Shown here one piece after another: positions 23,376 through 30,540 of a stretch of DNA of 30,540 bases. The notes beneath the pieces are model-generated. The model saw only the letters and a program-made list of their open reading frames with translations. It was not told the DNA's origin and made no database searches. Position 1 is the stretch's first letter. Each line of letters starts with the position of its first letter. The DNA comes from JASFRS01 sp050114795 (GTDB taxonomy: Bacteria; Pseudomonadota; Alphaproteobacteria; Sphingomonadales; CAKZYD01): assembly GCA_050114795.1 (NCBI GenBank), contig JASFRS010000005.1, positions 1 to 30,540 of the forward strand, read 5' to 3'. Position numbers and translations under genes: made by a program.

Positions 23376-23419
23376 ATTTTTTATTCCCGTTGTTTATCGA
23401 CAAGCTTGATATGTGCCGA

Positions 23420-23431
23420 TCCCTTAAGGGA
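23420..23431. promoter_or_regulatory. Perfect 12-base palindrome between rpoN and hpf
   Basis: TCCCTTAAGGGA. It lies 44 bases upstream of the hpf start codon and 46 bases after the rpoN stop. With no loop it is more likely a DNA-binding site than an RNA hairpin. No regulator can be named. Confidence 0.4.
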
Positions 23432-23477
23432 CGTTTGAAAGGTCCAAAAACCTTAGCCTTAACGACCGGTTTTCTTT

Positions 23478-25001
23478 TTAACTTGCCATTTTCTTTGCAC
23501 GCCGCCGTTGAACGCTGGACGGTATGCGCATGGCTTCCCGGTATTTTGCAACAGTCCGGCGCGCAATATCAATCTCTTCTCGCTTCAGCGCTTCAACAAT
23601 AGCGTCATCTGATAAGATATTATCTAATGTCTCAGCTTCAATAAGTGAGCGAATACGATCTCTTACGGCCTCTGCACTATGATCTCCTTCCCCGCTGGAT
23701 GAGGCAATGGCCGAGGTAAAGAAATATTTCAATTCAAAGACCCCGCGATTACAGGAGAGATATTTATTGGACGTCACCCGACTCACAGTACTTTCATGCA
23801 TATCAATGGCTTCTGCAATAATTCGCAAATTAAGCGGCTTCAAATGCCGCACGCCATGTTCAAAAAAGGCTTCCTGCTGCCGGACCAATTCCGTCGCCAC
23901 GCGAACGATGGTCTTAGCCCTTTGATCCAGTGCTTTAACCAGCCAATTGGCATCCGCCAAACAATCGGATAGAAACTCCCGCGCTTTCGCATCTTTAGCT
24001 CCGGCTTTGAGCTCGCTGTAATAACGTTGGCTGACCAGGACGCGGGGAAGCGTGGCGCTGTTCAACTCAACATGCCATAGACCTTGGGCATTTCGTTTAA
24101 CATAAATATCCGGAACCACCGTCTGAACAGCCTCGCCGCCAAATAACAGGCCGGGTTTTGGGTTCAAGGCTTGAATCTCTTTGATCATATCGCTCAGGTC
24201 TTCCTGGCTGACCTGGCAGACACGTTTGAGCGACGCTAATTCCCCACGTGCGAGCAGATCCAGATGGTCGAGCAATTTTTCCATCATCGGATCCAAGCGG
24301 TCATTTTCCCGCTGCTGGATTTTCAAACATTCGGATAGCGAACGGGCGCAGACCCCAATCGGGTCCATCGTTTGCAAGCGATCTAAAACCCGCTGAGCAT
24401 CTTCCGGTCCACACCCCAGCCGTTTCGGCACATCTGCATAATCCGCAGCGGCAATATAGCCCGCGTCATCAACCAGATCGATCAAATGGCTGGCAATCAT
24501 GATATCTTGTGGGTCATCAAACATGCAGCCCATCTGCCCAAGCAAATGGTCCTGAAGGCTTTCCGCCTCACTTAATGTCGCATCAAAGGCCTGATCTTCC
24601 CCACTAAAAGATCCCCCACCTCCTTCAATACGACCGCTGCCATTTAAACCCAGGCCGCTTTCAGAAGGCGCGCCAGCGCTGTCGCTTGGGCCGTCATGAT
24701 TGTAAACGCTGTCCTCATAATCCGCATCCAGCGGCGCATCGGATGTCTGCGCATTTTCCAATGCAGTATCAGACGCTTGAAGCTCCCTATCCGGCTCAGC
24801 TTTATCAGGCGTATCATCCGTCGCATCTTGACCATCGCGCTCTTCCCCGCTTTCAAGAAGAGGGTTGCGCTCCAATTCTTCCGCGACAAATGCGGTTAAC
24901 TCAATGTTATTAAGTTGAAGAAGTTTAATGGCTTGCTGCAGCTGGGGCGTCATGACCAGCTGTTGACTTTGTCTAAGATCCAGACGCGGTCCTAAAGCCA
25001 T
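23478..25001 (-). CDS. rpoN: RNA polymerase sigma-54 factor
   Basis: A 507-residue sigma-54. Region I, which binds activator and core, is the Gln/Leu-rich N terminus LDLRQSQQLVMTPQLQQAIK. An acidic, low-conservation region II follows (about 55-140). The core-binding domain, the helix-turn-helix (MHESTVSRVTSNKYLSC) and the RpoN box ARRTVAKYRE at 480-489 complete it. AGGAG lies 6 bases before the ATG. It starts 11 bases after lptB, so it probably shares the lpt transcript. IHF, ptsN and hpf nearby fit sigma-54 biology. Confidence 0.97.
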   Translation of the reverse strand: MALGPRLDLRQSQQLVMTPQLQQAIKLLQLNNIELTAFVAEELERNPLLESGEERDGQDATDDTPDKAEPDRELQASDTALENAQTSDAPLDADYEDSVYNHDGPSDSAGAPSESGLGLNGSGRIEGGGGSFSGEDQAFDATLSEAESLQDHLLGQMGCMFDDPQDIMIASHLIDLVDDAGYIAAADYADVPKRLGCGPEDAQRVLDRLQTMDPIGVCARSLSECLKIQQRENDRLDPMMEKLLDHLDLLARGELASLKRVCQVSQEDLSDMIKEIQALNPKPGLLFGGEAVQTVVPDIYVKRNAQGLWHVELNSATLPRVLVSQRYYSELKAGAKDAKAREFLSDCLADANWLVKALDQRAKTIVRVATELVRQQEAFFEHGVRHLKPLNLRIIAEAIDMHESTVSRVTSNKYLSCNRGVFELKYFFTSAIASSSGEGDHSAEAVRDRIRSLIEAETLDNILSDDAIVEALKREEIDIARRTVAKYREAMRIPSSVQRRRAKKMAS

Positions 25002-25012
25002 TTTTCTCCTGT

Positions 25013-25852
25013 CTACCTCGCAAATCCCTGCCCCAGATAGACCCGGCGAACCTCTTCATTTTGAACGACGTCAGAGGGGCTGCCTTCATCCAGCACCCGA
25101 CCGTCATAAATGATATAAGCCCGATCAATGATATCCAGGGTTTCCCGTACATTATGATCTGTAATCAGAACGCCGATCCCACGGTCCTTCAAATGCGCCA
25201 CGAGATCACGAATGTCGCCAATGGTTATGGGGTCAATACCAGCAAAAGGCTCATCAAGCAGGATGATTGATGGATTGCCAGCCAAAGCCCGGGCAATTTC
25301 ACAGCGACGCCTCTCCCCGCCTGATAATGCTAAAGCAGAGGTGTTGCGCAGATGCGTAATCGAAAATTCTTCCAGCAACTGTTCAAGCGCTTGGGCCCGG
25401 CGTTTCAAATCCGGCTCCACAATTTCCAATACTGCGCTGATATTTTCTTCAACTGTCATGCCCCGGAAAATGGATGTTTCCTGCGGTAGATACCCAATAC
25501 CCATAGCGGCTCTACGATACATGGGCAGCTTCGTGACATTCACACCATCGAGCAGGATATCTCCATGGTCCGGCGCGACCAGTCCGACGATTGAGTAGAA
25601 ACAGGTGGTTTTCCCAGCACCATTGGGGCCCAGCAAGCCGACCACTTCACCGCGCTTTACTTTTAAAGATACATCACGCAGCACCAGACGCTTGCCATAG
25701 GTCTTGGCGATCGACGCAACAGTCAAGCCGGATTCAACGACCTGCACATCTTCAGACCCGTCAACATGGCTATGGGGATCCATGTCGATGACGTTTTCAC
25801 TGTTTAATGCCATAGGTATTTCCACCCCTTCAGCTACCCTATTGAAACCCAT
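25013..25852 (-). CDS. lptB: LPS export ABC transporter ATP-binding protein
   Basis: The cytoplasmic ATPase that powers lipopolysaccharide export with LptF, LptG and LptC. Walker A GPNGAGKTT is at 75-83, Q-loop LPQETSIF near 121-128, signature LSGGERRR at 175-182, Walker B ILLDEP at 196-201 and the H-loop histidine at 232. All match LptB closely. The protein has a 45-residue N-terminal extension before the ABC domain. The start may instead be the ATG at 25813, which has AAGGGGTGG upstream; the ATG at 25852 has a poor ribosome site. LptF and LptG are not in the window. Confidence 0.96.
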   Translation of the reverse strand: MGFNRVAEGVEIPMALNSENVIDMDPHSHVDGSEDVQVVESGLTVASIAKTYGKRLVLRDVSLKVKRGEVVGLLGPNGAGKTTCFYSIVGLVAPDHGDILLDGVNVTKLPMYRRAAMGIGYLPQETSIFRGMTVEENISAVLEIVEPDLKRRAQALEQLLEEFSITHLRNTSALALSGGERRRCEIARALAGNPSIILLDEPFAGIDPITIGDIRDLVAHLKDRGIGVLITDHNVRETLDIIDRAYIIYDGRVLDEGSPSDVVQNEEVRRVYLGQGFAR

Positions 25853-25911
25853 AGGGCTTAATAATTCCTAAGTTATACCGGAATTGGCGCAAAATATGCA
25901 TGTCTAATTGA

Positions 25912-25933
25912 CATAGGGGCCAGAATCCCTATG
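25912..25933. promoter_or_regulatory. Inverted repeat CATAGGG-N8-CCCTATG upstream of lptB
   Basis: A perfect 7-bp inverted repeat in the 125-base gap between lptA and lptB. A third CATAGGG occurs at 25850-25856, over the upstream lptB ATG. The arrangement suggests a repressor or activator site. On the minus strand GGTATAAC (TATAAC at 25877-25872) could be a -10 box for lptB-rpoN. Confidence 0.4.
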
Positions 25934-25977
25934 CGCAACCCCCTTTGAATGCATGAAGTCCTATAAAATTAACGGCA

Positions 25978-26517
25978 TTAACCGCCGTTTGAATCGGATT
26001 CAGATTTTTTGGGAACGGTAAAGCGGCCACGCACGCGCTCATTCTGCTCCGTCGAGGTGCCGCCATCCAATGTCGATTGCCCGGTGCGCAGGTTTAACAC
26101 CATGCGTTCACCATTCAGCTTTGTATCACCGCGGGCCATTTTAACAGTGCCGCCCATGGTAATAACTTCATTTTCAACGTCATAAATGCCCCATTGGCTA
26201 TCCACGACCTCGGACGGAGAGGTCAAACGAACAGCGCCCTGGGCATCAAGACGCAGGATGGTCAAGCCATCGCCATTTTCACCTGTGCGCCCATAATAGA
26301 CCCTTAGCTCATTAGCGATGAGATTGAGCTTGCCTTGCACCACCTGTACGTCACCGGAAAACACAGCGAGATTTTCTCTTTCCTCAACCTGGACCCGTTC
26401 GGCACTGACATCGATGAGCTGGTCCACATCATGTTCTTTCAACGCAGAAAGCTGCTGCGCCTGGGCTGCGCTGCTAAAGAACATCAAAGCAGTCATATAA
26501 ATCAGGGGCGCTTTCAT
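25978..26517 (-). CDS. lptA: LPS transport periplasmic protein LptA (OstA-like)
   Basis: 179 residues. A signal peptide (MKAPLIYMTALMFFSSAAQA) is cut after AQA. The mature part is an OstA/LptA beta-jellyroll: VDVSAERVQVEERENLAVFS-type start, GDVQVVQGKLNLIANELRVY, then ENEVITMGGTVKMARGDTKL. It bridges LptC and the outer-membrane LptD. The start overlaps the lptC stop by four bases (ATGA). It is followed by a 125-base gap before lptB, so lptB may have an extra promoter. Confidence 0.92.
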   Translation of the reverse strand: MKAPLIYMTALMFFSSAAQAQQLSALKEHDVDQLIDVSAERVQVEERENLAVFSGDVQVVQGKLNLIANELRVYYGRTGENGDGLTILRLDAQGAVRLTSPSEVVDSQWGIYDVENEVITMGGTVKMARGDTKLNGERMVLNLRTGQSTLDGGTSTEQNERVRGRFTVPKKSESDSNGG

Positions 26518-27230
26518 GGCTGTGCCTTTTCGTTTATCTCAGTAATGGAGCTGGTGTACGCCTTTTTAGGATCCAGTACAGAGCGCACACCACCACTGAA
26601 GGTCAATATTTCATGTTCAATATCGGCTGAAAAGCCCTTTGCTTCAAAGCGACCATGAGGGCCAGTGCCTAAAACCGGCATTTCACTGCTGACCATACGC
26701 GTTTCTAGGTCGATGGCTGCATCTTCAGCTTCCACCGTATATTCATTGCTGGTCGTGACGATCACATCGCCAACCAAACCTAATTCCCTGATTTCAGGGA
26801 AATAGACACCCTGATTGGCATGGGCCGCGACTTCGATATCCCCATCCAGCACCATTTGCGCTTCAATCTTATTCAATGAGACTTTTTCCGCGTCTTGATT
26901 TTCCTGGATGGCGCTTTCCGCCTTGATAAGGAAAGGGCGGTGCTGGGAATCTGTGCCGTAATATTCCGGCTTCACCATGCGCAAACGTTCAGGCGATAGC
27001 TCGACTTTGTCAACCGCCAACAAGAAGCTAAATTCGGAAGGGTTAAGTGCCGGCCAAAGAACAACCAGGATTGTAATCGCCAAAGCAATGGCAGGCAGCG
27101 TCACCCGCATCAGACTTACAAAACGGTCATAAAGCCCACCGACCCGCGGTGCTGCACGATTGTTCGAGCGCTGCGCGGGGGCGTTGGAAATGTCCAGATA
27201 ATCATGCGATGGACTGGCCATTGCGGTCAC
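26514..27230 (-). CDS. lptC: LPS export protein LptC
   Basis: 238 residues. A 40-residue cytoplasmic N terminus is followed by one membrane helix at about 42-61 (VTLPAIALAITILVVLWPAL) and a periplasmic OstA-like domain (VDKVELSPERLRMVKPEYYG, VAAHANQGVYFPEIRELGLV, GFSADIEHEILTFSGGVRSV). This is the alphaproteobacterial LptC layout. The start may be GTG 27230 or ATG 27221; an AAGG lies 3 or 12 bases away, so neither is ideal. It overlaps lptA by four bases and follows the RNase D-like gene by 95 bases. Confidence 0.9.
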   Translation of the reverse strand: MTAMASPSHDYLDISNAPAQRSNNRAAPRVGGLYDRFVSLMRVTLPAIALAITILVVLWPALNPSEFSFLLAVDKVELSPERLRMVKPEYYGTDSQHRPFLIKAESAIQENQDAEKVSLNKIEAQMVLDGDIEVAAHANQGVYFPEIRELGLVGDVIVTTSNEYTVEAEDAAIDLETRMVSSEMPVLGTGPHGRFEAKGFSADIEHEILTFSGGVRSVLDPKKAYTSSITEINEKAQP

Positions 27231-27325
27231 TTGCCTTCATGCAAATTCGAATTTTGGTTTCTTATGCCACTATATGTTAAATTGCGCCAGAAATAGGGTG
27301 ACATCCCTTCACTTTTCAGTGCGCA

Positions 27326-27937
27326 TCAATGCGCAAAAATATCGGGATCATCATAGCCCAGCAAATCCAGTTCTGCCCGCGCAGGCAGAAAATCAAAACA
27401 GGCCTGTGCTAATTCCAAACGCCCTTCCCGCACCAAACGGCGATCCAATTCTTCTTTCATGCCATGAAGATAGAGCACGTCAGAGGCTGCATAATCACGT
27501 TGTGCAGAACTGATTTCATCCGCACCCCAGTCGGAGGACTGCTGTTGTTTGGAGATATCCGCGCCAACTAAATCCTTGGATAAATCCTTCAGCCCATGAC
27601 GGTCAGTAAACGTTCGCACCAGCTTGGATGCGATTTTCGTGCAGTAAACGGGCGCTGTCACAACACCCAGATAATGCTTGATAACAGCCAGATCAAAACG
27701 CGCGAAATGGAAGATTTTCAAAATATTCGGGTCAGTAAGCAGCGCCTTTAAATTCGGAGCGTCATATTGACCTTGTTTCAACTGCACCAGATGCGCATTG
27801 CCATCCCCGCTCGACAACTGCACTAGACACAACCGATCACGATGCGGGTTTAACCCCATTGTCTCTGTATCAATAGCAATGCTTGGGCCTGTCAACGCGT
27901 CTGCGGGCAGGTCGCCTTCATGGAAATAGATGGTCAT
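27326..27937 (-). CDS. RNase D-like 3'-5' exonuclease (DEDDy)
   Basis: A 203-residue protein that is essentially one DEDDy exonuclease domain. Asp23 and Glu25 are in AIDTETMGL, Asp82 in FHFARFDLAVI, and Tyr149 with Asp153 in YAASD. It lacks the HRDC domain of E. coli RNase D, so it is the short form commonly found upstream of lptC in alphaproteobacteria. It is likely to trim tRNA or other RNA 3' ends. AGGAG lies before the ATG. A short inverted repeat (TGCGCA...TGCGCA, 27320-27335) covers the stop codon. Confidence 0.92.
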   Translation of the reverse strand: MTIYFHEGDLPADALTGPSIAIDTETMGLNPHRDRLCLVQLSSGDGNAHLVQLKQGQYDAPNLKALLTDPNILKIFHFARFDLAVIKHYLGVVTAPVYCTKIASKLVRTFTDRHGLKDLSKDLVGADISKQQQSSDWGADEISSAQRDYAASDVLYLHGMKEELDRRLVREGRLELAQACFDFLPARAELDLLGYDDPDIFAH

Positions 27938-28011
27938 CCGGCTCTCCTAATCTTCATCAGGGCTTAACTCATGGTGAAGGTTTCGGCAAGCCGGATGACG
28001 TCATTACTGCA

Positions 28012-28770
28012 TCAGCCATGCCCTTTTGGCGGCATAGGGATCAACATGGAGACCCGGCGCTTATATTCCACATATTGGGCGCCGAAGACCTCCGTCAGGT
28101 CTTTTTCCTCATAGCGGATTGCAATCAGGATATAGACCGTATAGCCAAGCGCGAATATGAGATGACCCAATGTCATAATCGGTGCCGCCCAAAACGCCAG
28201 CAGGAACCCGAAATATAACGGATGTCTCATATATTTATAAAACATCGGCTCACGCATGGATGGTGCTTTAATCACTCTGCCTTGCATGTTTGCCCACCCC
28301 TGGGCCAGGCCGAAAAGTTCAAAATGGCCCAGAAGGAAAGTGGATACAAAAACGACAAGCCAGCCAATCATCGATAAGCTGACCATGGCCAACGCCAACA
28401 TATCATTTTGAATGGCCCAGACCGTGTCCGGGATGGGTCGCCATTGCCAGAAGGTCAAAATCAATATGGCCGACGTTAGTAAAACGAAGGTGGAGCGTTC
28501 CGCAGCCGGCGGTACAATTTTAGTCCACCAACGCTTGAAGCCCTTACGCGCCATCACGCTATGCTGGACACCAAATAAGGCAATAAGCCCCAGGTTAATC
28601 GCAATTGCCATTCCAAGAGATTGTGAAACAACCGGGCTATCAATTGTATTGTAAAAACCAAATTCTTGAAGTGCCGGATAATTTTCAACGAAGGCAATCA
28701 AATAAAGAAAAGTTACAAAAAAGATGAGGTAACATAAGACAGAATAGAGCAAGATCAGAATCTTTGACAT
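28012..28770 (-). CDS. mddA: MddA-like methanethiol S-methyltransferase
   Basis: 252 residues with about six membrane segments. Blocks FVTFLYLIAFVENY, LFGVQHSVMARKGFKRWW, AAERSTFVLLTSAILIL, FWQWRPIPDTVW, LLGHFELFGL, the SAM-binding MRHPLYFGFLLAFWAAP and YEEKDLTEVFG match, from memory, the MddA branch of the NnrU/ICMT-like family. MddA methylates methanethiol to dimethyl sulfide. I chose the ATG at 28770, which has GGGGGA 8 bases before it; an upstream in-frame start at 28824 has none. A GTCCC-TAT-GGGAC repeat (28789-28801) sits in the leader. A neighbouring ICMT-like function is the main alternative. Confidence 0.8.
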   Translation of the reverse strand: MSKILILLYSVLCYLIFFVTFLYLIAFVENYPALQEFGFYNTIDSPVVSQSLGMAIAINLGLIALFGVQHSVMARKGFKRWWTKIVPPAAERSTFVLLTSAILILTFWQWRPIPDTVWAIQNDMLALAMVSLSMIGWLVVFVSTFLLGHFELFGLAQGWANMQGRVIKAPSMREPMFYKYMRHPLYFGFLLAFWAAPIMTLGHLIFALGYTVYILIAIRYEEKDLTEVFGAQYVEYKRRVSMLIPMPPKGHG

Positions 28771-29010
28771 GGTACTGTCCCCCACTATGTCCCTATGGGA
28801 CGGATGCGGACATATTACACCCAAATGCGAATCTGGTCTAATGCTGCGACTTTAGTAATTGTTCTTATATTTCATAGACTTGTTCTTGCATTTGCAACCT
28901 TAAATTGTCACTCTTTGGTTTCGGCTGCGTATTTCAACCGAAAATATGAAAATACAAGGAAATAGACCGGCGGATGTATTGCCGTTCCCCACAACAAGCA
29001 AGGAATAAAA

Positions 29011-29409
29011 ATGGCAATCAATAGATCCAAACCCCTTTTAAAGCCCCTCCTCTATTTAAGCCTCATTGCCTTTACATTGATAAGCGACCTTACTCTGATT
29101 GATGCACAAGCACAGCATTATCGCGGTCGCTGCGGCAGCCCACCGCGTGAGCCACATTGCATCACCAACCGCAATATGGATGATCGACGCATTCAGGATT
29201 GTCAGCGGCAGTTACAGGACTACGGCCGTCATGTGGATCGCTTTGCAAAATGTCTTAACAATGAGGGTAGCCAAAAGGAAAGAGAGGCCCAAAAGTTAGT
29301 GGATGAGGTGCAGTCTATACGTACTGCACAACAAGCCATAGCCTCAGCAACGCAAGATGCAAATCGCAAATTCTCTTGCGCCTTAAGCGGTAAAAGCTAT
29401 TGCCGTTAG
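29011..29409 (+). CDS. Small secreted six-cysteine protein of unknown function
   Basis: A 132-residue protein I do not recognise. A signal peptide (PLLKPLLYLSLIAFTLISDL) ends at about AQA (33-34). The mature chain has six cysteines (41, 50, 64, 81, 123, 131), enough for three disulfides, and a helical charged middle (DDRRIQDCQRQLQDYGRHVD, then EREAQKLVDEVQSIRTAQQA). AAGGAA precedes the ATG. It stands alone: mddA is divergent across 240 bases in which I see no clear promoter, and a LysE gene is convergent. Confidence 0.72.
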   Translation: MAINRSKPLLKPLLYLSLIAFTLISDLTLIDAQAQHYRGRCGSPPREPHCITNRNMDDRRIQDCQRQLQDYGRHVDRFAKCLNNEGSQKEREAQKLVDEVQSIRTAQQAIASATQDANRKFSCALSGKSYCR

Positions 29410-29431
29410 AATAAGCGATTTGAGATATTTT

Positions 29432-29455
29432 GGGTGGAGTTCTCATGTTCCACCC
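29432..29455. terminator. Hairpin between convergent genes, possible bidirectional terminator
   Basis: GGGTGGA, a 10-base loop, TCCACCC: a perfect 7-bp stem in the 50-base gap between the six-cysteine protein gene and the LysE gene. ATTTT flanks it on the left and TATAT on the right, so neither strand has a strong U-tract. Confidence 0.45.
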
Positions 29456-29459
29456 TATA

Positions 29460-30092
29460 TCAGCGCGTCAAGGTTGCGAGCTTTACCCCAAAGCCGACAA
29501 AGACTGTTCCCGTTATTGCTTTTAACCAACGCTGGAACCCTCCGCCTCTGGCGACAGTTGCAAGCCGTGTGAACAGCAAAACCAAGGTTGAGAACCAAAT
29601 CAGATTCAGCAAAGAATGAATGAACACTAGGGTGAAGGAGGAGGCGATAGCACTGCCCTCTTGAGGTATGAATTGGGGAAATGCGGCCAAGTAAAACATT
29701 GAGACTTTCGGGTTCAAAGCATTTGTTAGAAAACCTTCAAAGAAAGCCTTGGACAGGGTTCTCTTGTTTTTAGCCGGGTCTATTTTCTGCGGGGCTGCAA
29801 TGCCCTTTCTTGCATCGTTCAACGCTTTGAAGCCCAGCCAGAGAAGATAGGCGGCGCCTAATGTCTTAACGATGAAAAATGCTTGGGCGCTTTGAACCAA
29901 TAGGACGGAAATCCCGAGGATAGACAAAGTGCCGTGCACATAAAAAGCGGCCACAAATCCTGCCACATTCGCAAAGCCTGCCGCTTTGCCTGATGTTGGA
30001 ACGGTCTTGGCGATAAGGACGCCATTCGGACCAGGAGACATAACAAGAAGTGAGGCGATGAAGATAAAGCTAAAGACCGTCGTCCAATCCAT
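29460..30092 (-). CDS. LysE/RhtB-family amino acid exporter
   Basis: 210 residues with about six membrane segments. The family start SLLVMSPGPNGVLIAKT and the middle TNALNPKVSMFYLAAFPQFI are diagnostic of LysE/RhtB exporters, which expel lysine, homoserine lactones, threonine or leucine. The ATG at 30092 is preferred over an upstream TTG because GGGAG lies 9 bases before it. The next gene upstream on the same strand is a close paralogue. Confidence 0.93.
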   Translation of the reverse strand: MDWTTVFSFIFIASLLVMSPGPNGVLIAKTVPTSGKAAGFANVAGFVAAFYVHGTLSILGISVLLVQSAQAFFIVKTLGAAYLLWLGFKALNDARKGIAAPQKIDPAKNKRTLSKAFFEGFLTNALNPKVSMFYLAAFPQFIPQEGSAIASSFTLVFIHSLLNLIWFSTLVLLFTRLATVARGGGFQRWLKAITGTVFVGFGVKLATLTR

Positions 30093-30175
30093 ATAACAAA
30101 CTCCCAAACAATTTGTTGCTTATCGCCCGGGGGAGGCAGAACTGCAACGCAATTTTGCAGCTGCAAAGACTGGGT

Positions 30176-30540
30176 TCAGGCTGCCGCTCTGGTCAAAGTG
30201 GCTAGTTTCACACCAAAACCAATAAAGACCGTACCGGTGATGACTTTGAGCCAGCGCTGAAAGGTTCCACCTTGTGCGACTTTTGTCAGCCTGGAGAGCA
30301 GTAAAATCATGCCTGAAAACCAAATCAAATTCAGCACTGCATGGATGGTAAGCAGAATAAGCGCCACGCCAAAAGCGCCTTCTTTCTGCGTAATGAATTG
30401 GGGGAAGACAGCCAGATAGAACATGGAAACCTTAGGGCTTAACAAGCTGGTTAAAAGCCCCTCATTAAATGCGGTCACCAGTGTTCTTTGTCTTTTACCC
30501 GGCTCAACCATCGGAGCGGTTTTTAAGGGCGAGCGCGCCG
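30176..30540 (-). CDS. LysE/RhtB-family amino acid exporter, paralogue (partial)
   Basis: The frame is open to the window edge, so the N-terminal half is missing; the ATG at 30511 is internal. The visible part matches the preceding exporter block by block: SLLSPKVSMFYLAVFPQFI, LNLIWFSGMILLLSRLTKVA and FQRWLKVITGTVFIGFGVKL. The last 25 residues are almost identical between the two. This is a tandem duplication. The gap between them (30093-30175) holds nothing I recognise. Direction and spacing allow cotranscription. Confidence 0.92.
   Translation of the reverse strand, partial: ARSPLKTAPMVEPGKRQRTLVTAFNEGLLTSLLSPKVSMFYLAVFPQFITQKEGAFGVALILLTIHAVLNLIWFSGMILLLSRLTKVAQGGTFQRWLKVITGTVFIGFGVKLATLTRAAA

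Noticed and set aside
27995..28004. Palindrome ATGACGTCAT between mddA and the RNase D-like gene
   Set aside because: A 10-base palindrome in a 74-base gap downstream of mddA, with no context to support a binding site.

Overview
The window looks like a chromosomal segment of an alphaproteobacterium of moderate base composition. I cannot place it below class level. The evidence is gene order and content: the aroA-cmk-rpsA-ihfB-lapA block, pyrF-trpF-trpB-trpA-accD-folC in one run, a FYDL-type small acidic zinc-ribbon protein (TIGR02300 type) divergent from aroA, and the rnd-lptC-lptA-lptB-rpoN-hpf-ptsN block. I saw no phage, insertion sequence, integrase or CRISPR array.

Layout. 1-739: the 3' end of an ALDH7-family aldehyde dehydrogenase gene joined to an Lrp/AsnC regulator, a pair that suggests lysine or alpha-aminoadipate catabolism. 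736-11711, minus strand: a housekeeping block. It reads aroA (shikimate pathway), cmk, rpsA with a strong terminator, ihfB, lapA, pyrF, trpF, trpB, trpA, accD and folC. From lapA to folC genes overlap or lie within about a dozen bases, so they are probably one operon. A small VOC-fold protein sits between cmk and aroA on the other strand. 11872-12426: the acidic zinc-ribbon protein, tRNA-Ala(GGC), and a 56-base tandem repeat that copies the tRNA 3' end.

12484-17661 is the accessory part: an M20-type amidohydrolase, an EamA exporter joined to a secreted NHL propeller protein, a divergent LysR regulator with a T-N11-A operator against its start codon, a permease gene that appears internally deleted and frame-shifted, and a Met-rich DUF5676 membrane protein. 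17699-22235 holds the most interesting group: a secreted Sel1/SPOR protein divergent from a three-gene unit of ParA-type ATPase, ribbon-helix-helix protein and TPR/SPOR lipoprotein. A 310-base spacer with several hairpins separates the two arms. This could be a positional or envelope-linked ParA system.

22251-27937, minus strand: RNase D-like exonuclease, lptC, lptA, lptB (lipopolysaccharide export), rpoN, hpf and ptsN (sigma-54, ribosome hibernation, nitrogen PTS). The right end has an MddA-like methanethiol S-methyltransferase, a small six-cysteine secreted protein of unknown function, and two tandem LysE/RhtB exporters, the second cut by the window edge.

Family assignments rest on motifs read by eye and recalled family knowledge. 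No database search was run.
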